A stretch of 64,000 nt of DNA from Planctomycetota bacterium (GCA_018814045.1 JAHJAR010000276.1:1-64000), one strand, 5' to 3'. Positions 10,212-19,207 are shown, numbered from the stretch's first letter. Translations and numbers: made by a program. The notes: generated from the sequence alone by a model not told the origin.

Positions 10212-10541
10212 CTAGCCCCCGCCGGGCACCAGCGCGTCGCTGCCCGGGCGCATGAACCGTGCGGTCGCCTGTCCGCATTTCTTGCAGACGAAGCTTCCGT
10301 CAGCCTCCTGCTTCATCTGCGTCCACTCGTCGTGCGAGACTTCGAAGGTTTCGTTGCACGAAGAGCAGTAGAACTTGTAAACCGCGGTGGAGGTATCACG
10401 CTCCAACTTGGTGTGCGGGCGGTTGAGGGCCTTGTATCCCCAGTAGCCACCAGCGATGATCAAGACAAGCACCAGTACGACCAGCAGGCCCGCACTCGTT
10501 TTTCCCGAGCGCAACCAACGGCAGGTTGTTCTTGGTTTCAC
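10212..10541 (-). CDS. Membrane-anchored zinc-ribbon protein
   Basis: About 109 residues. A single transmembrane helix (TSAGLLVVLVLVLIIAGGYWGY, residues ~15-36) is followed by a four-Cys zinc ribbon (CSSC and, 30 residues later, CKKC). I chose GTG 10541 because AAGGA lies 8 bases upstream and the helix then sits near the N-terminus; ATG 10577 or GTG 10655 are longer alternatives without a clear site. The protein probably presents the ribbon on one face of the membrane. Its partner and function are unknown. Confidence 0.65.
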   Translation of the reverse strand: MKPRTTCRWLRSGKTSAGLLVVLVLVLIIAGGYWGYKALNRPHTKLERDTSTAVYKFYCSSCNETFEVSHDEWTQMKQEADGSFVCKKCGQATARFMRPGSDALVPGGG

Positions 10542-10831
10542 GTCTTCCGTCCTTACCTTGCTTCCGCACACTGCCATGACAGCAACGTGTGATTCCAACC
10601 TGGGCGGTTCAGTCGATACGGCCGCCTCCACCATGGGCGCACCATGCTCTCGCACGCCAGCCTCGTTCGCGGCCCGCGGACTGAAACGTCTCCGGCCAAG
10701 GCCGAAAGCACGTGGGAGACAGCGCCTAGACTGCCCACCTCACCGCCCAGCCTAGCGGCTACACTCCCAGTTATCAAGACCCCGCCCATGGGCATCCGGC
10801 GGTACCCCCGCTGCCTTTCTCGACTTTCACG

Positions 10832-11872
10832 TCACCGGGCCGGCTCGCCCGCAGCCGAGGGCTGGGCAGCCGAGTATCGGGCCATTGGGACTTTCACCTC
10901 CAGAATCTCGCAATCTGATTCGATGTCGGCGCGGATCTGCGCGCAGTCGGCCGGAATCAAAACCACGTCGCCCGCCTGGTACGAACACTCGTACCGCTCC
11001 CGGGCCAACTTGCCAAACCCGCTCAGCACAACCCAAATCGCCATTTCAGCGTGGGGAAGATGCTTGGAGATGCCCTCCGCCAGGCGCAGCTTGTCGAGTA
11101 CGAAGCGCTCGCAAGCCACCACGCGCGTCACGGTGGCGAACATGTCCGCCGTGTGTGAACGGGGTTGCACGATCTGCTGGTCCGGGACGTCGTAGCGGAT
11201 GTTTCGCAAGGCCTGTTCGATGTGCAGCTCGCGCGGCTGGCCATCGACTCCCACGCGGTCCCAATCATACAAACGATAGGTCACGTCCGAGGGCGTCTGA
11301 ATCTCGGCCACGACGATTCCGGCCCCAAGGGCGTGGACCGTACCACTGGGCAGGTAGAAGCAGTTTCCAGCCTTCACGGGCCACCGCCGCAGCAGGCCGG
11401 ACATCCGGGGCGTGTTCGCAGCATCGGCCACGTCCTGGGGCTGAATATCAGGTTTGAGGCCGATGTAGAACTCGGCCCCCGGCTCCGCGTCGAGCACATA
11501 CCATGTTTCGTGCTTGATGCCGCTTTGCCAACCGGCCGGGTCGTCGGGGGCTGGCTTGGGGTGGACCTGTACGCTCAAGTTCTCGTGGGCGTCGAGGAAT
11601 TTGATCAGCAACGGGAACCGACCGTCGGCCAGCGCGGCGGCCCCCAGCAGGTCTTTGCCCCACATTTCGATCAGATCGCTGAGCGTGCGTCCGGCCAGTG
11701 GGCCGGCTGCCACGCGGGATTCATTATCGGGCAGGCTGACCAGCTCCCACGACTCACCGATCGGCTGGTCCGGGGGAAGCTGCTTGTCGAACAAGCGCGC
11801 CAGCGCTCGTCCGCCCCACGGTTTGACCTTGTAGAGCGGCTCGAAAACCACGGGAATCGGCGGCGTCTTCAC
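10832..11872 (-). CDS. manA: Mannose-6-phosphate isomerase, class I
   Basis: 346 residues. The enzyme interconverts mannose 6-phosphate and fructose 6-phosphate in the cytoplasm. Recognisable features are the N-terminal YKVKPWGGRAL, IGESWELV, the zinc-ligand region LSVQVHPK, KHETWYVL, and the cupin segment PSGTVHALGAGIVVAEIQ followed by SDVTYRLYDWDR. Length fits the short class I form. The GTG start at 11872 overlaps the upstream gene's stop by 4 bases, so translation is coupled to the ComEA-like and GH10-like genes before it. Confidence 0.92.
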   Translation of the reverse strand: MKTPPIPVVFEPLYKVKPWGGRALARLFDKQLPPDQPIGESWELVSLPDNESRVAAGPLAGRTLSDLIEMWGKDLLGAAALADGRFPLLIKFLDAHENLSVQVHPKPAPDDPAGWQSGIKHETWYVLDAEPGAEFYIGLKPDIQPQDVADAANTPRMSGLLRRWPVKAGNCFYLPSGTVHALGAGIVVAEIQTPSDVTYRLYDWDRVGVDGQPRELHIEQALRNIRYDVPDQQIVQPRSHTADMFATVTRVVACERFVLDKLRLAEGISKHLPHAEMAIWVVLSGFGKLARERYECSYQAGDVVLIPADCAQIRADIESDCEILEVKVPMARYSAAQPSAAGEPAR

Positions 11873-12276
11873 GGCAGATTAGCTCCAGCATCCGTATCCG
11901 CGTCTGATTCCGGGAAGCACAGATACGCCCGCAGGTTCTCGACCGTGGCCGGTCCGATCCGCGCGACTTGCTCCAGGTCTTCCGGGCGGCGAAACGCGAC
12001 GTGCGGCCGCTGGGCGTCGCGGTACTCAATGATATTGTCGGCAATCTTCGGTCCGATACCGGGCAAGAGCATGAGCTCCGCGCGTGACGCGCCGTTCGGG
12101 TCGATTCGGAGCGCCAGGCACTGGGCCGACAGGCAGGCCGGCTCATTGCGCGGTCCACTCAGTGACGACGTCAGGGCGAACGAGGCGAGGAAGAGCACGA
12201 TCAGAACGGCGGCCGCCCGGGGGCCCGGGCTGGCCTGCCCGGCCGCGGTTGGCTGGTGCTCCTCAGCGGTTCTCAT
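11869..12276 (-). CDS. ComEA-like helix-hairpin-helix protein
   Basis: 135 residues from ATG 12276. A single N-terminal membrane helix (AAAVLIVLFLASFAL, residues ~20-36) is followed by two helix-hairpin-helix motifs: ASRAELMLLPGIGPKIADNI and FRRPEDLEQVARIGPATVENL. This is the architecture of ComEA, which binds DNA at the outer face of the membrane during uptake, and it also occurs in secretion-related proteins. The start overlaps the GH10-like gene by 4 bases and the end overlaps manA by 4 bases. The functional link between the three is not obvious. Confidence 0.8.
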   Translation of the reverse strand: MRTAEEHQPTAAGQASPGPRAAAVLIVLFLASFALTSSLSGPRNEPACLSAQCLALRIDPNGASRAELMLLPGIGPKIADNIIEYRDAQRPHVAFRRPEDLEQVARIGPATVENLRAYLCFPESDADTDAGANLP

Positions 12277-13766
12277 CGCGCGGCTCGCGGTTGCAGGCTC
12301 CTGCGTAACTCTGCCAGCCGTCTGTACGCCGGCTTCGGCGTCAGGTCTTCGCGCAGCAGGCCGGCGGAGGGGATCGCATCGCAGCGTCCGTCGACCAGGG
12401 CGTGCATGCACACGCTTTCGACGTAGGGCTTGGACAGCGCGATTCGCCCGAGGGCGCCGATCCACTCGGCCTGTGTCTCGTCGGACCAGGGCGTGTGCCA
12501 CTGCCCGCCGTCGCAGGCACCGTTGCCGCCCACACCAGCACTGCTCTCGGATGGCACTCCGACCGCGGTGATGTGCAGCGGCTTGTTCAGGTTGGCGAGT
12601 CGATCGATCAGCACGCTGATCTGGAACAGGTCGCGCAGGTGATAACCGTCACTGCCGATGCCGAAGAGGAATTGCAGCCCGAGTGCATCGAAGTTCACGC
12701 CGCTCTGGGTAAGCATGTCGGCGTACAAAAGCGGCGGCACGGTGCGCTGGTTACGGGCGTAGTACTCCCCCCACGGCTGGGTCAACTCCAGAATCGTCTG
12801 GCTGTTCGGGGCCAGGTGCTTGGTGATGCTAGCCGCCATCCGCGTCAACTCCATGATCTGCTCGAAGTTGAGCGCGAAGGCGTTGTCGGCGTGCAGTCCA
12901 CTTGCCACGATCCAAGTGGATACCTGGCCGGCGTAGCGCTGCACAATCCGGCGGATGTGCTCGCGGGCCAGTTCGAAAATCGTCTCGAAGTCGTTCTCCC
13001 AGATGTACATCCAGTCCGGGACGAAGCGAACACCGAAGTTCAGCAGCGGCCCGCCGCGCAGCGGGATCTTGGCGGTCGTGCAGGCCTTGACCCAGGCATC
13101 GATGCTGGCGAAGTTCTGGGCTTGCTCGGTGGGTTGGATGGCTCGCCAGACCGTAGGAATACGGACGAAGTCGAACGCTTTGTGGGCGTGACGCGTCAAG
13201 CTGGGCAGGGGGGTCTCGTTGAGCACCGACACACCCATGAAGTTGTGGGAGAAGCCGCCCGATTGCTGCCGCCGCGACAGAAAGACGGCGGCGTGAAACT
13301 GACAGGTGCGCTCGGAGGCGTGCATGCTCAGAGAGAGCGATTCGTCGGCCAGGCGTGCCGCGGCTTCCAGATCTTCGCTGTGCTCCTGGGCCTGAATGAA
13401 GAGCTCGCGCGCCTGATTGATCTGCGCGACGATCTCCTCGAAGCCCGGGTAGTCGAACAAGCCCCATTCCTCCCGTTTCAGCGTCAGGCGCATGAGCCGG
13501 TGGCGGGCCAGTTCGATGTGCAGGTTGTAGGGCTTGTCGCGGGGGGGCAGGCGCGTGGTCTCCAACTGCACGGTGCCGAAACCCTGGACGGGCCAGAGCA
13601 GCGAGAGGCCGACCGGTTCCTGGGAGCGCGTCTCGCACTGGATTTCGCTGTCGACGAGACGCACTTCCCCGCGCATGGGCACGCCGTCCGACCCGATCAT
13701 GTGGGCCCCCTGAAGGTCGTTCAGAGGGTTGTGATCGCCCGTCGGACAGCACACGAACCTGTGCAC
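12273..13766 (-). CDS. GH10-like (xylanase fold) protein lacking the usual catalytic glutamates
   Basis: 497 residues. Residues ~170-480 resemble a glycoside hydrolase family 10 barrel (SLTRHAHKAFDFVRIPTVWRAIQ, PLRGGPLLNFGVRFVPDWM, GVNFDALGLQFLFG). In GH10 the acid/base lies in a (D/N)xxNE strand-4 motif and the nucleophile in ITE(L/F)D on strand 7. Here strand 4 reads TWIVASGLH (W285) and strand 7 reads LHITAVGVPSES (~399-410), so neither Glu is present. The N-terminal 150 residues form an uncharacterised beta-rich region. GTG 13766 was chosen because GGAGG precedes it by 9 bases; ATG 13790 has no such site. No signal peptide is apparent. Confidence 0.72.
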   Translation of the reverse strand: MHRFVCCPTGDHNPLNDLQGAHMIGSDGVPMRGEVRLVDSEIQCETRSQEPVGLSLLWPVQGFGTVQLETTRLPPRDKPYNLHIELARHRLMRLTLKREEWGLFDYPGFEEIVAQINQARELFIQAQEHSEDLEAAARLADESLSLSMHASERTCQFHAAVFLSRRQQSGGFSHNFMGVSVLNETPLPSLTRHAHKAFDFVRIPTVWRAIQPTEQAQNFASIDAWVKACTTAKIPLRGGPLLNFGVRFVPDWMYIWENDFETIFELAREHIRRIVQRYAGQVSTWIVASGLHADNAFALNFEQIMELTRMAASITKHLAPNSQTILELTQPWGEYYARNQRTVPPLLYADMLTQSGVNFDALGLQFLFGIGSDGYHLRDLFQISVLIDRLANLNKPLHITAVGVPSESSAGVGGNGACDGGQWHTPWSDETQAEWIGALGRIALSKPYVESVCMHALVDGRCDAIPSAGLLREDLTPKPAYRRLAELRRSLQPRAAR

Positions 13767-13899
13767 GTTGCCGAACCTCCGTTCATCCATTCGGACAACG
13801 GGCGCACCGCCCGGGCGAACACGCCCCGCGACTACACCCGCAAACGCAATATCTTACGGCACGAAGGCGCTAGGGAAAAGCGGCGGCCGCCCGGCGGAG

Positions 13900-14337
13900 C
13901 TACGATTCGGGCGTCACCACGATGGCCACGTAGTCGACGTCGGCCTCGAAGCCATCGGTGACCGTGAGCGAGAAGGTCAGGATGGTCGGCGCGGTGACGT
14001 CGGGCGCGTCGAAACGGAGGATGCTGGAGAACTGGCCGCGCAGCTCGACGGTCGGCGAGCCGGCCACTTGTCGCCAGATATGGCTCAACTGGTCGCCATC
14101 GCCGTCGCTGGAAGCGGTTCCGGAGATTACCACTTCCGCACCGACAGAAACCTCCTGATCCGCGCCTGCGCTGGCGGCCGGCGCGGTGTTGGCGAGCGAT
14201 TGCTCGATCAGGTCCTGGGGAACGTTGGTGGCCGCGGTCTGATTGTCAGTATCGAAGAACGGGCACCCGCCCAGCGACAGCCCCGCCGCCAGCACCACCA
14301 TCGGTGCGGCCCGGCCTCCGTGCGAAAGATGAAACAT
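13900..14337 (-). CDS. Small PKD-like lipoprotein
   Basis: 145 residues from ATG 14337, with GGAGG 5 bases upstream. The signal peptide ends in the lipobox AAGLSLGGC. The mature part has a Q/A-rich linker and one PKD/K319L-type Ig domain (APAASAGADQEVSVGAEVVI, SGTASSDGDGDQLSHIW, LTFSLTVTDGF). It should be a surface lipoprotein with one beta-sandwich. No enzymatic signature. Confidence 0.78.
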   Translation of the reverse strand: MFHLSHGGRAAPMVVLAAGLSLGGCPFFDTDNQTAATNVPQDLIEQSLANTAPAASAGADQEVSVGAEVVISGTASSDGDGDQLSHIWRQVAGSPTVELRGQFSSILRFDAPDVTAPTILTFSLTVTDGFEADVDYVAIVVTPES

Positions 14338-14743
14338 AGGCACCTCCAGTGCATTCTAGCCCAGCCGGCAAGCGAGGCCGCACGCACGGCGCGTAGACCC
14401 CGCCCAACCGCGCGCTTGGCGCCGGTCAGCGACCCAGTATACTCCTCTGTAGAGCATGTCGGTCTCTGGCAGGCGCGGCCTTGAGTAGCCGCGGCGGCCG
14501 GGTGTGGGTCACGGTCCCATTCGGCGGCCCTGCCGACTTCGAAGAGAGCCCGGCGCGGCTTCTCAGCGACGATTGGCGCACGATCGTCAGGCTTTGGTGT
14601 ACTCGTGTGCCCCCCCCGAGGGCCGGGCGGTGTCCGGACCGTGGGGAAGTGAATGGCGTGGGCCGCGAAACACGCATGGGTGCACTCGGCCCCCCGCGGT
14701 TGATGAACCCCATTACCCGCCCAGGTTGGAAGGAGATCCGGCG
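14338..14743. other. Divergent intergenic region
   Basis: 406 bases between the reverse-strand lipoprotein gene and the forward zinc-ribbon gene. It must hold two divergent promoters, but no clear consensus is seen apart from AT-rich AGTATACTCC near 14436. A C8 tract lies near 14611. No RNA gene was recognised. Confidence 0.4.
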
Positions 14744-15274
14744 ATGCCGAGCGCGGACGATAACCTCAAGGCCTGCGAGGAATGCGGGGCCTCGATCTAC
14801 CCCGAGATGCTCGATAAGCACACGGCGGAGCGCTGGCAGGACCGACTCCTCTGCCCGCATTGCCTGAAGGAAAAAAAGGAGGCAGCGCCTGCGGATCAGC
14901 TACCGGCCGCGACCGCCCCCCCAGCCGAAGAGGAAGCTCACGCCATCTCGCTGGCGCTGGAAGCGGAGGAAGACGAGCCCATGGACCGGCCTTCGCGGAA
15001 CATCACGTTCGGCGGAGGCGGCCTCACGTTCGAGCAGATGGGATCGGCGGAGGACAAGCACCGGCGGGCACTGCTGAAGGGCTCGCCAAGCGCCACGCGT
15101 TGCCGCATCTTCCACAGCAAGATCAACGACCCGTCGATGTTGCACATGGTCCAACAGATCAACGAATGGGCCGACCAGAGCGAGGACATCGAGATCAAGT
15201 TCGCCACGAGCACAATCGGCGTCGTGGAGGGTAAGCACGCCGACCCGCATCTGATTGTGACCGTGTTCTATTGA
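14744..15274 (+). CDS. Zinc-ribbon protein of unknown function
   Basis: 176 residues from ATG 14744, with AAGGAG 8 bases upstream. The N-terminus has two Cys pairs (CEECGAS, later LCPHCLKEKK) that form a zinc ribbon. A low-complexity acidic/proline linker (PPAEEEAHAISLALEAEEDE) leads to a compact C-terminal domain (ATRCRIFHSKINDPSMLHMV, IEIKFATSTIGVVEG, LIVTVFY). I do not recognise the C-terminal family. Cytoplasmic, since it has no signal or helix. Confidence 0.72.
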   Translation: MPSADDNLKACEECGASIYPEMLDKHTAERWQDRLLCPHCLKEKKEAAPADQLPAATAPPAEEEAHAISLALEAEEDEPMDRPSRNITFGGGGLTFEQMGSAEDKHRRALLKGSPSATRCRIFHSKINDPSMLHMVQQINEWADQSEDIEIKFATSTIGVVEGKHADPHLIVTVFY

Positions 15275-15409
15275 TGAGCCCGCGCACGGCTTGGCGCCAG
15301 CGCATAGTACGTGTCGGCACAGCCTCCGGGCAGCGCCTGGCGGCGGCGCTGTGGATTACGCCGCCAACAGCGGGAACGCCACACGACGGCGTCCGAGCTA
15401 GGAACACCT

Positions 15410-16195
15410 GTGATACTCGCCAGATTCCTGACAACCGAGGGGCGTACGTGTTTCGGTCGCCTGCGCGATGAGCGGACTGCGGAGCTATTGACCGGAGATC
15501 TGTACGGCGAGTTGGTTTTTTCTTCGACGACTGTCCCCGTCGCGAAGTTGCTGCCACCGGTCGTCCCGCCCAACATCTTCGCGATCGGGCGGAACTACCG
15601 GGCCCACGTGGCTGAGACGGGCGCGCGCCCACCCGGGCAGCCGCTGGTGTTCATGAAGGCCACGACGGCCTTGACGGCCACCGAGACGGCGATCGTACTG
15701 CCGGAGAGCGCCCCGGACGAGGTCGATTTTGAAGCGGAGTTGGCCGTGGTGATAGGCCGCGTGGCGCGGCGCGTCACCGAAGATGAGGCTCTCGACTACG
15801 TGCTGGGATACACGTGCGCGAATGATGTCTCGGCCCGTGACTGCCAGCGAAACGACAAGCAGTGGACGCGGGCCAAGGGTTTCGACACGTTTTGTCCGTT
15901 GGGACCGTGGCTGGTAACGGCTGATGCGTTGGATCCCGATGCGCTTGCGATCCGTAGCCGGCTCAACGGGCACGTAATGCAGGACTCTCACACGCGCGAG
16001 ATGACGTTCTCATGCCGCCGGCTGATCAGCTATCTGTCGCACCAATTCACGCTGCGGCCCGGGACGGTGATCCTGACCGGGACGCCCGACGGTGTCGGCT
16101 TTGCGCGCCGGCCCCCGGTGTTCCTGCAACCGGGCGACCGCATCGAGGTGGAGCTCGAGGGGATCGGCACGCTTGTGAACGAGGTGACGTGCTAG
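15410..16195 (+). CDS. Fumarylacetoacetate hydrolase (FAH) family protein
   Basis: 261 residues. FAH-family enzymes cleave or isomerise/decarboxylate 2-oxo-acid intermediates of aromatic and sugar-acid breakdown. Visible are the entry motif FAIGRNYRAHVAE, the metal-binding acidic set in DEVDFEAELAVVIG and the strand YTCANDVSARDCQ, plus the C-terminal VILTGTPDGVGF. The GTG start at 15410 (AGGAA just upstream) gives ILARFLTTEG, matching the usual N-terminus; the open frame further upstream is not coding-like. Substrate cannot be assigned. Confidence 0.85.
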   Translation: MILARFLTTEGRTCFGRLRDERTAELLTGDLYGELVFSSTTVPVAKLLPPVVPPNIFAIGRNYRAHVAETGARPPGQPLVFMKATTALTATETAIVLPESAPDEVDFEAELAVVIGRVARRVTEDEALDYVLGYTCANDVSARDCQRNDKQWTRAKGFDTFCPLGPWLVTADALDPDALAIRSRLNGHVMQDSHTREMTFSCRRLISYLSHQFTLRPGTVILTGTPDGVGFARRPPVFLQPGDRIEVELEGIGTLVNEVTC

Positions 16196-16437
16196 TTGAC
16201 CATGAACTGGATCCTGTGGGCTACCGATCAGGCCCGGGACACTGTACACTCCCGTGCCGGGCGGTCTGTTGGCGAATGCCGAGAACGGGCGCGCCGACAC
16301 CGCCCAGGAGCCGAACGTGGGGACTCGCGCGGGTTAATCGGCAAGTTCCAGCTTGTGCGCCGGTACATCTGTGGAAACGTCCGCCCGATTTTCGTTTGGC
16401 GGCCAAGCTGTTCACGACCTGAGGAAGAAGAACGCAC

Positions 16438-17589
16438 ATGGCGAAAAAGCAAACCGGGACAGCAGAAGAAACGCAAAACGGCCTACGCGAAGGTGTCTTC
16501 GAGTTGTGCGAGCAAGGGGCCGGTTTCCTGCGCGATCCCAAGCGCAACTATACCCCCCGCTTCGAGGACCCCTACATCTCCGCGGATGCCGTTCGCAAGT
16601 TCGGCCTGCGCGGCGGGGAAACCGTCGCCGGGGAGGTCACGCGCGTCCAGAAGGGCAACCGCTGCTACAAGATCAGCCGCGTGGACAGCGTCAACGGTGT
16701 TTCCGCCAAGGATTGGATTCCGCCGAAGCCCCTTGAAGAGACCACGGCGATCGATCCCGACCAGGCGCTGCATTTCAGCACGCCGGGCGGTCCGCTCACC
16801 ATGCGGGTAGTGGACCTGTTCACGCCGATCGGCCGGGGACAGCGCGGCCTGATCGTGTCTCCTCCCCGCACCGGCAAGACCATGCTGCTCCAGCAGATGG
16901 CGCACGGGATCGCCGACAATCATCCCGAGATATACATGATCGTCCTGCTGATCGACGAGCGGCCCGAAGAGGTGACCGAGTTGCGGCGCAACGTCCGCGG
17001 CGAGGTCGTCGCATCCAGCAACGATCTCGACGTTGCCTCACACGTGCGCATCGCGCGGCTGGTGATCGAGCACGCCCGCCGCCTGACTGAGAGTGGCCAG
17101 CACATTGTGATCCTGCTGGACTCCATCACGCGCCTGGCACGAGCTTTCAACAACTTCGTCGGCAGCAGTGGGCGAACGATGACGGGCGGCCTGGACATCC
17201 GGGCCTTGCAGGAACCAAAGCAGATTTTCGGCTCGGCCCGCAACGTCGAGGACGGCGGTTCGCTGACGATCATCGCTACCGCCCTGATCGATACGGGCAG
17301 CCGTGCTGACGACTTCATTTTTCAGGAGTTCAAGGGCACCGGGAACATGGAACTCATGCTCGACCGCGACCTGGCCAACCTGCGCATCTGGCCCGCCATC
17401 AACCTGCGCCAGTCCGGCACCCGGAAAGAAGAGAAGCTGCATTCGCCAGAGACGCTGAAGAAAGTCCACATGCTCTATCGTCAGCTTGACGATCTCCCCC
17501 CGCTCAAGCAGATGACCACCCTGCTCGAGCGCATGCAGCCGCACCCCGATCTCCAGTCCTTCCTCGATAGCCTGCGGGCACTCACGTGA
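16438..17589 (+). CDS. rho: Transcription termination factor Rho
   Basis: 383 residues; an RNA-dependent ATPase hexamer that ends transcription. The N-terminal RNA-binding OB fold (GVFELCEQGAGFLRD..., ~20-100) is followed by the ATPase core with Walker A SPPRTGKTML (~140-150), Walker B MIVLLIDERPEEV, the Q-loop region HIVILLDSITRLAR and the R-loop segment near SLTIIATALIDTGS. It is slightly shorter than the E. coli protein because the N-terminal extension is brief. GAGGAAG precedes ATG 16438 by 10 bases. The stop overlaps the next gene by 4 bases. Confidence 0.97.
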   Translation: MAKKQTGTAEETQNGLREGVFELCEQGAGFLRDPKRNYTPRFEDPYISADAVRKFGLRGGETVAGEVTRVQKGNRCYKISRVDSVNGVSAKDWIPPKPLEETTAIDPDQALHFSTPGGPLTMRVVDLFTPIGRGQRGLIVSPPRTGKTMLLQQMAHGIADNHPEIYMIVLLIDERPEEVTELRRNVRGEVVASSNDLDVASHVRIARLVIEHARRLTESGQHIVILLDSITRLARAFNNFVGSSGRTMTGGLDIRALQEPKQIFGSARNVEDGGSLTIIATALIDTGSRADDFIFQEFKGTGNMELMLDRDLANLRIWPAINLRQSGTRKEEKLHSPETLKKVHMLYRQLDDLPPLKQMTTLLERMQPHPDLQSFLDSLRALT

Positions 17590-18116
17590 TCATCGGCATC
17601 CTGTCGGACTCGCACGGCGACCGGCCCCGCACGGCCGAGGCCGTTCAGGTCCTGCGGCGCCATGGTGCCGAGGCGTTCATTCACTGTGGTGACGTGGGCG
17701 GGGAGTTCGTGCTGGCCGACCTGGCCGGGCTGCGGGTGTGGTTCGTCTGGGGTAATACCGATTCGCCTGATGCCTCCCTCGAACGCTACGTCCAATCGCT
17801 GGGGCTCCCGCTGCCCGAGTGCGTCCCGCTCCGGCTGCAACTGGCCGGACGCTCGCTGGCAGTCTTCCACGGACACGAGCCGCAGTTCACGAGGTTGACA
17901 CGGCTCGTGCAAGCGGAACGGCCGGACGCGCTCGCGCGGCTCATGCCCGGCTGCGACTACGTGCTGCACGGTCACACGCATCGTGCCTCCGATCTGCGCG
18001 TCGGCCCTGTGCGTTTCATCAACCCCGGGGCGTTGTACCGCGCACGCACGCACACCGTGGCGACGCTTGATCTGAAGCAGGATCGCGTCGAGTTCTGGGA
18101 AGTAAACGACCGCTGA
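17586..18116 (+). CDS. YfcE/MJ0936-family metallophosphodiesterase
   Basis: 176 residues with the calcineurin-like motifs in order: GILSDSHGD (metal ligands Asp/His), HCGDVGG, FVWGNTDSPDA (GN[TH]D motif), VFHGHEP and VLHGHTHRA. The family hydrolyses phosphodiesters with Mn2+ or Ni2+. Translation starts at GTG 17586 inside the rho stop (GTGA), so it is coupled to rho, probably by chance of operon packing. Cytoplasmic. Confidence 0.9.
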   Translation: MIIGILSDSHGDRPRTAEAVQVLRRHGAEAFIHCGDVGGEFVLADLAGLRVWFVWGNTDSPDASLERYVQSLGLPLPECVPLRLQLAGRSLAVFHGHEPQFTRLTRLVQAERPDALARLMPGCDYVLHGHTHRASDLRVGPVRFINPGALYRARTHTVATLDLKQDRVEFWEVNDR

Positions 18117-18146
18117 GCCCCGCCTGCGCGACTCCCCCAAAAAACC

Positions 18147-18184
18147 GGGCCGCCCGTGCGGCCCCTATCCGGGCGCCCGCCCGG
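18147..18184. terminator. Tandem GC hairpins after the rho operon
   Basis: GGGCCGC-CCGT-GCGGCCC at 18147-18164 is followed by CCGGGCG-CC-CGCCCGG at 18169-18184. On the reverse strand the first hairpin is followed by GG and six T residues, so it can work as an intrinsic terminator for antisense transcripts; on the forward strand it has no T-run. Confidence 0.6.
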
Positions 18185-18823
18185 GCGGCGTGTGGGTGGG
18201 CGATGCGCAACAAGCACGTTGCATACCAACAGCACCGCTTCGGCGGACCATTTTCGCGCGCCGCGGGCGGCTGCGGCAGTTGAACCGTCACACACGGCAG
18301 TGGCGTGCTGCGCGAGTTACTGTGGCGCCGAGAGTTGCGCGCTCCCGTCTGGGTTGTCACGGGTCGGCCGCTGGAAGCACGCTGGAGCAAAATCAGTCCA
18401 CTTTGTCAACAGTTCTTTCCCTGCCAGGTCGAGAAAGCGAAGCCCCGCTGCGCCGCCATTGAATCTTTCAATTTCGCGCTGCGATCTGCCCGATTCAAGG
18501 GATATACTAGACCGTGAAGGTTGGCACGGACCAACCCCTGCGTTGTACGACAAGGGAGTGTATCGTTTGCGAGAACCGTTACGCTGAACCCTGGGAGGCC
18601 GGGCGTGTCACCACTCCGACGGAGGCGCCGCAGAGCGTTGGGTCGGGGTAGACGACGGCCACCCCCTTTGCTCGCAGGGTTCTAGCAAACTGCTCCCACC
18701 GGCGAAGGCGGAGGTTGTTCCAGATACAGCGACGGGCGTCGCGTCGGCAGACCGCCGAGCACGCCCGTTCGCTTTTGTGCCCAGCGCCCGAACGCAGGCG
18801 GTGCGGCACAAACACGCCTGCTA
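18185..18823. other. Gene-free stretch
   Basis: No frame has family resemblance. A GATATACTAG at 18501-18510 contains a -10-like TATACT but lacks a -35 partner. The sequence leads into the repeat block beginning near 18824. Confidence 0.4.
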
Positions 18824-19019
18824 ACCAAGCCGCGACCTGCCAACCGAGCCGCGACTGTGAAGGAGCGGTTGCCGACGAACCGCTTGCTTGCGCGCGCCGC
18901 GACCATAAGGGAGCGGTTGCCGAAGGCTCAGTTGCTCACCGAGCCGCGACCGTAAGGAAGCGGTTGACGAAAGACGCGTTTGCTGACCGAGCCGCGACTG
19001 TGAAGGAGCGGTTGCCGAA
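18824..19019. repeat. Tandem repeat, 47-48-base period, four copies plus a partial
   Basis: A core of about 33 bases, of the form ACCGAGCCGCGACYRT, then RAGGRAGCGGTTGMCGA, recurs at 18843-18875, ~18891-18923, 18938-18970 and 18986-19019, with start-to-start distances of 48, 47 and 48. The 14-15 bases between cores vary. A partial copy lies at 18824-18841. The same core reappears as an inverted pair at 47366-47448. No cas genes are nearby and the variable parts are far too short for CRISPR spacers. Confidence 0.8.
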
Positions 19020-19107
19020 AAAACGCTCCCCCACGCGCACGACTCGATTCTGCTGCCAACGTCTGGACGCATCCGGGATAGGTGCTAAGAAGCCCTAACA
19101 CTACCAT

Positions 19108-19159
19108 GGTGGCACCGGCGCCGAAGCCGGTGACTCACGGGCGACACGCCCGTGCCACC
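19108..19159. repeat. Cloverleaf-like composite palindrome
   Basis: An 8-base-pair outer stem (GGTGGCAC 19108-19115 / GTGCCACC 19152-19159) encloses two inner hairpins: CACCGGC/GCCGGTG at 19113-19132 and CACGGGCG/CGCCCGTG at 19136-19154. It lies 49 bases past the stop of the reverse-strand beta-helix gene, so it may act as a 3' stem-loop. Its form matches short palindromic elements I associate with dispersed repeats in planctomycete genomes. Confidence 0.75.
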
Positions 19160-19207
19160 CAGTTCTGTCAGGCGTTCCAAACACTCCGCGTTTACGGCGG
19201 CGCGCCG

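Noticed and set aside
12402-13961. Long forward reading frame of 519 codons opposite the GH10-like gene
   Set aside because: It mirrors the reverse-strand gene, has no ribosome site or family match, and arises from high GC at third positions. The same applies to 11165-12571 and to 31700-33748 on the reverse strand opposite pgk and rpe.
18824-19019. Possible CRISPR array
   Set aside because: Intervening segments are only 14-15 bases, the repeats are not identical, and no cas-like genes are in the window.
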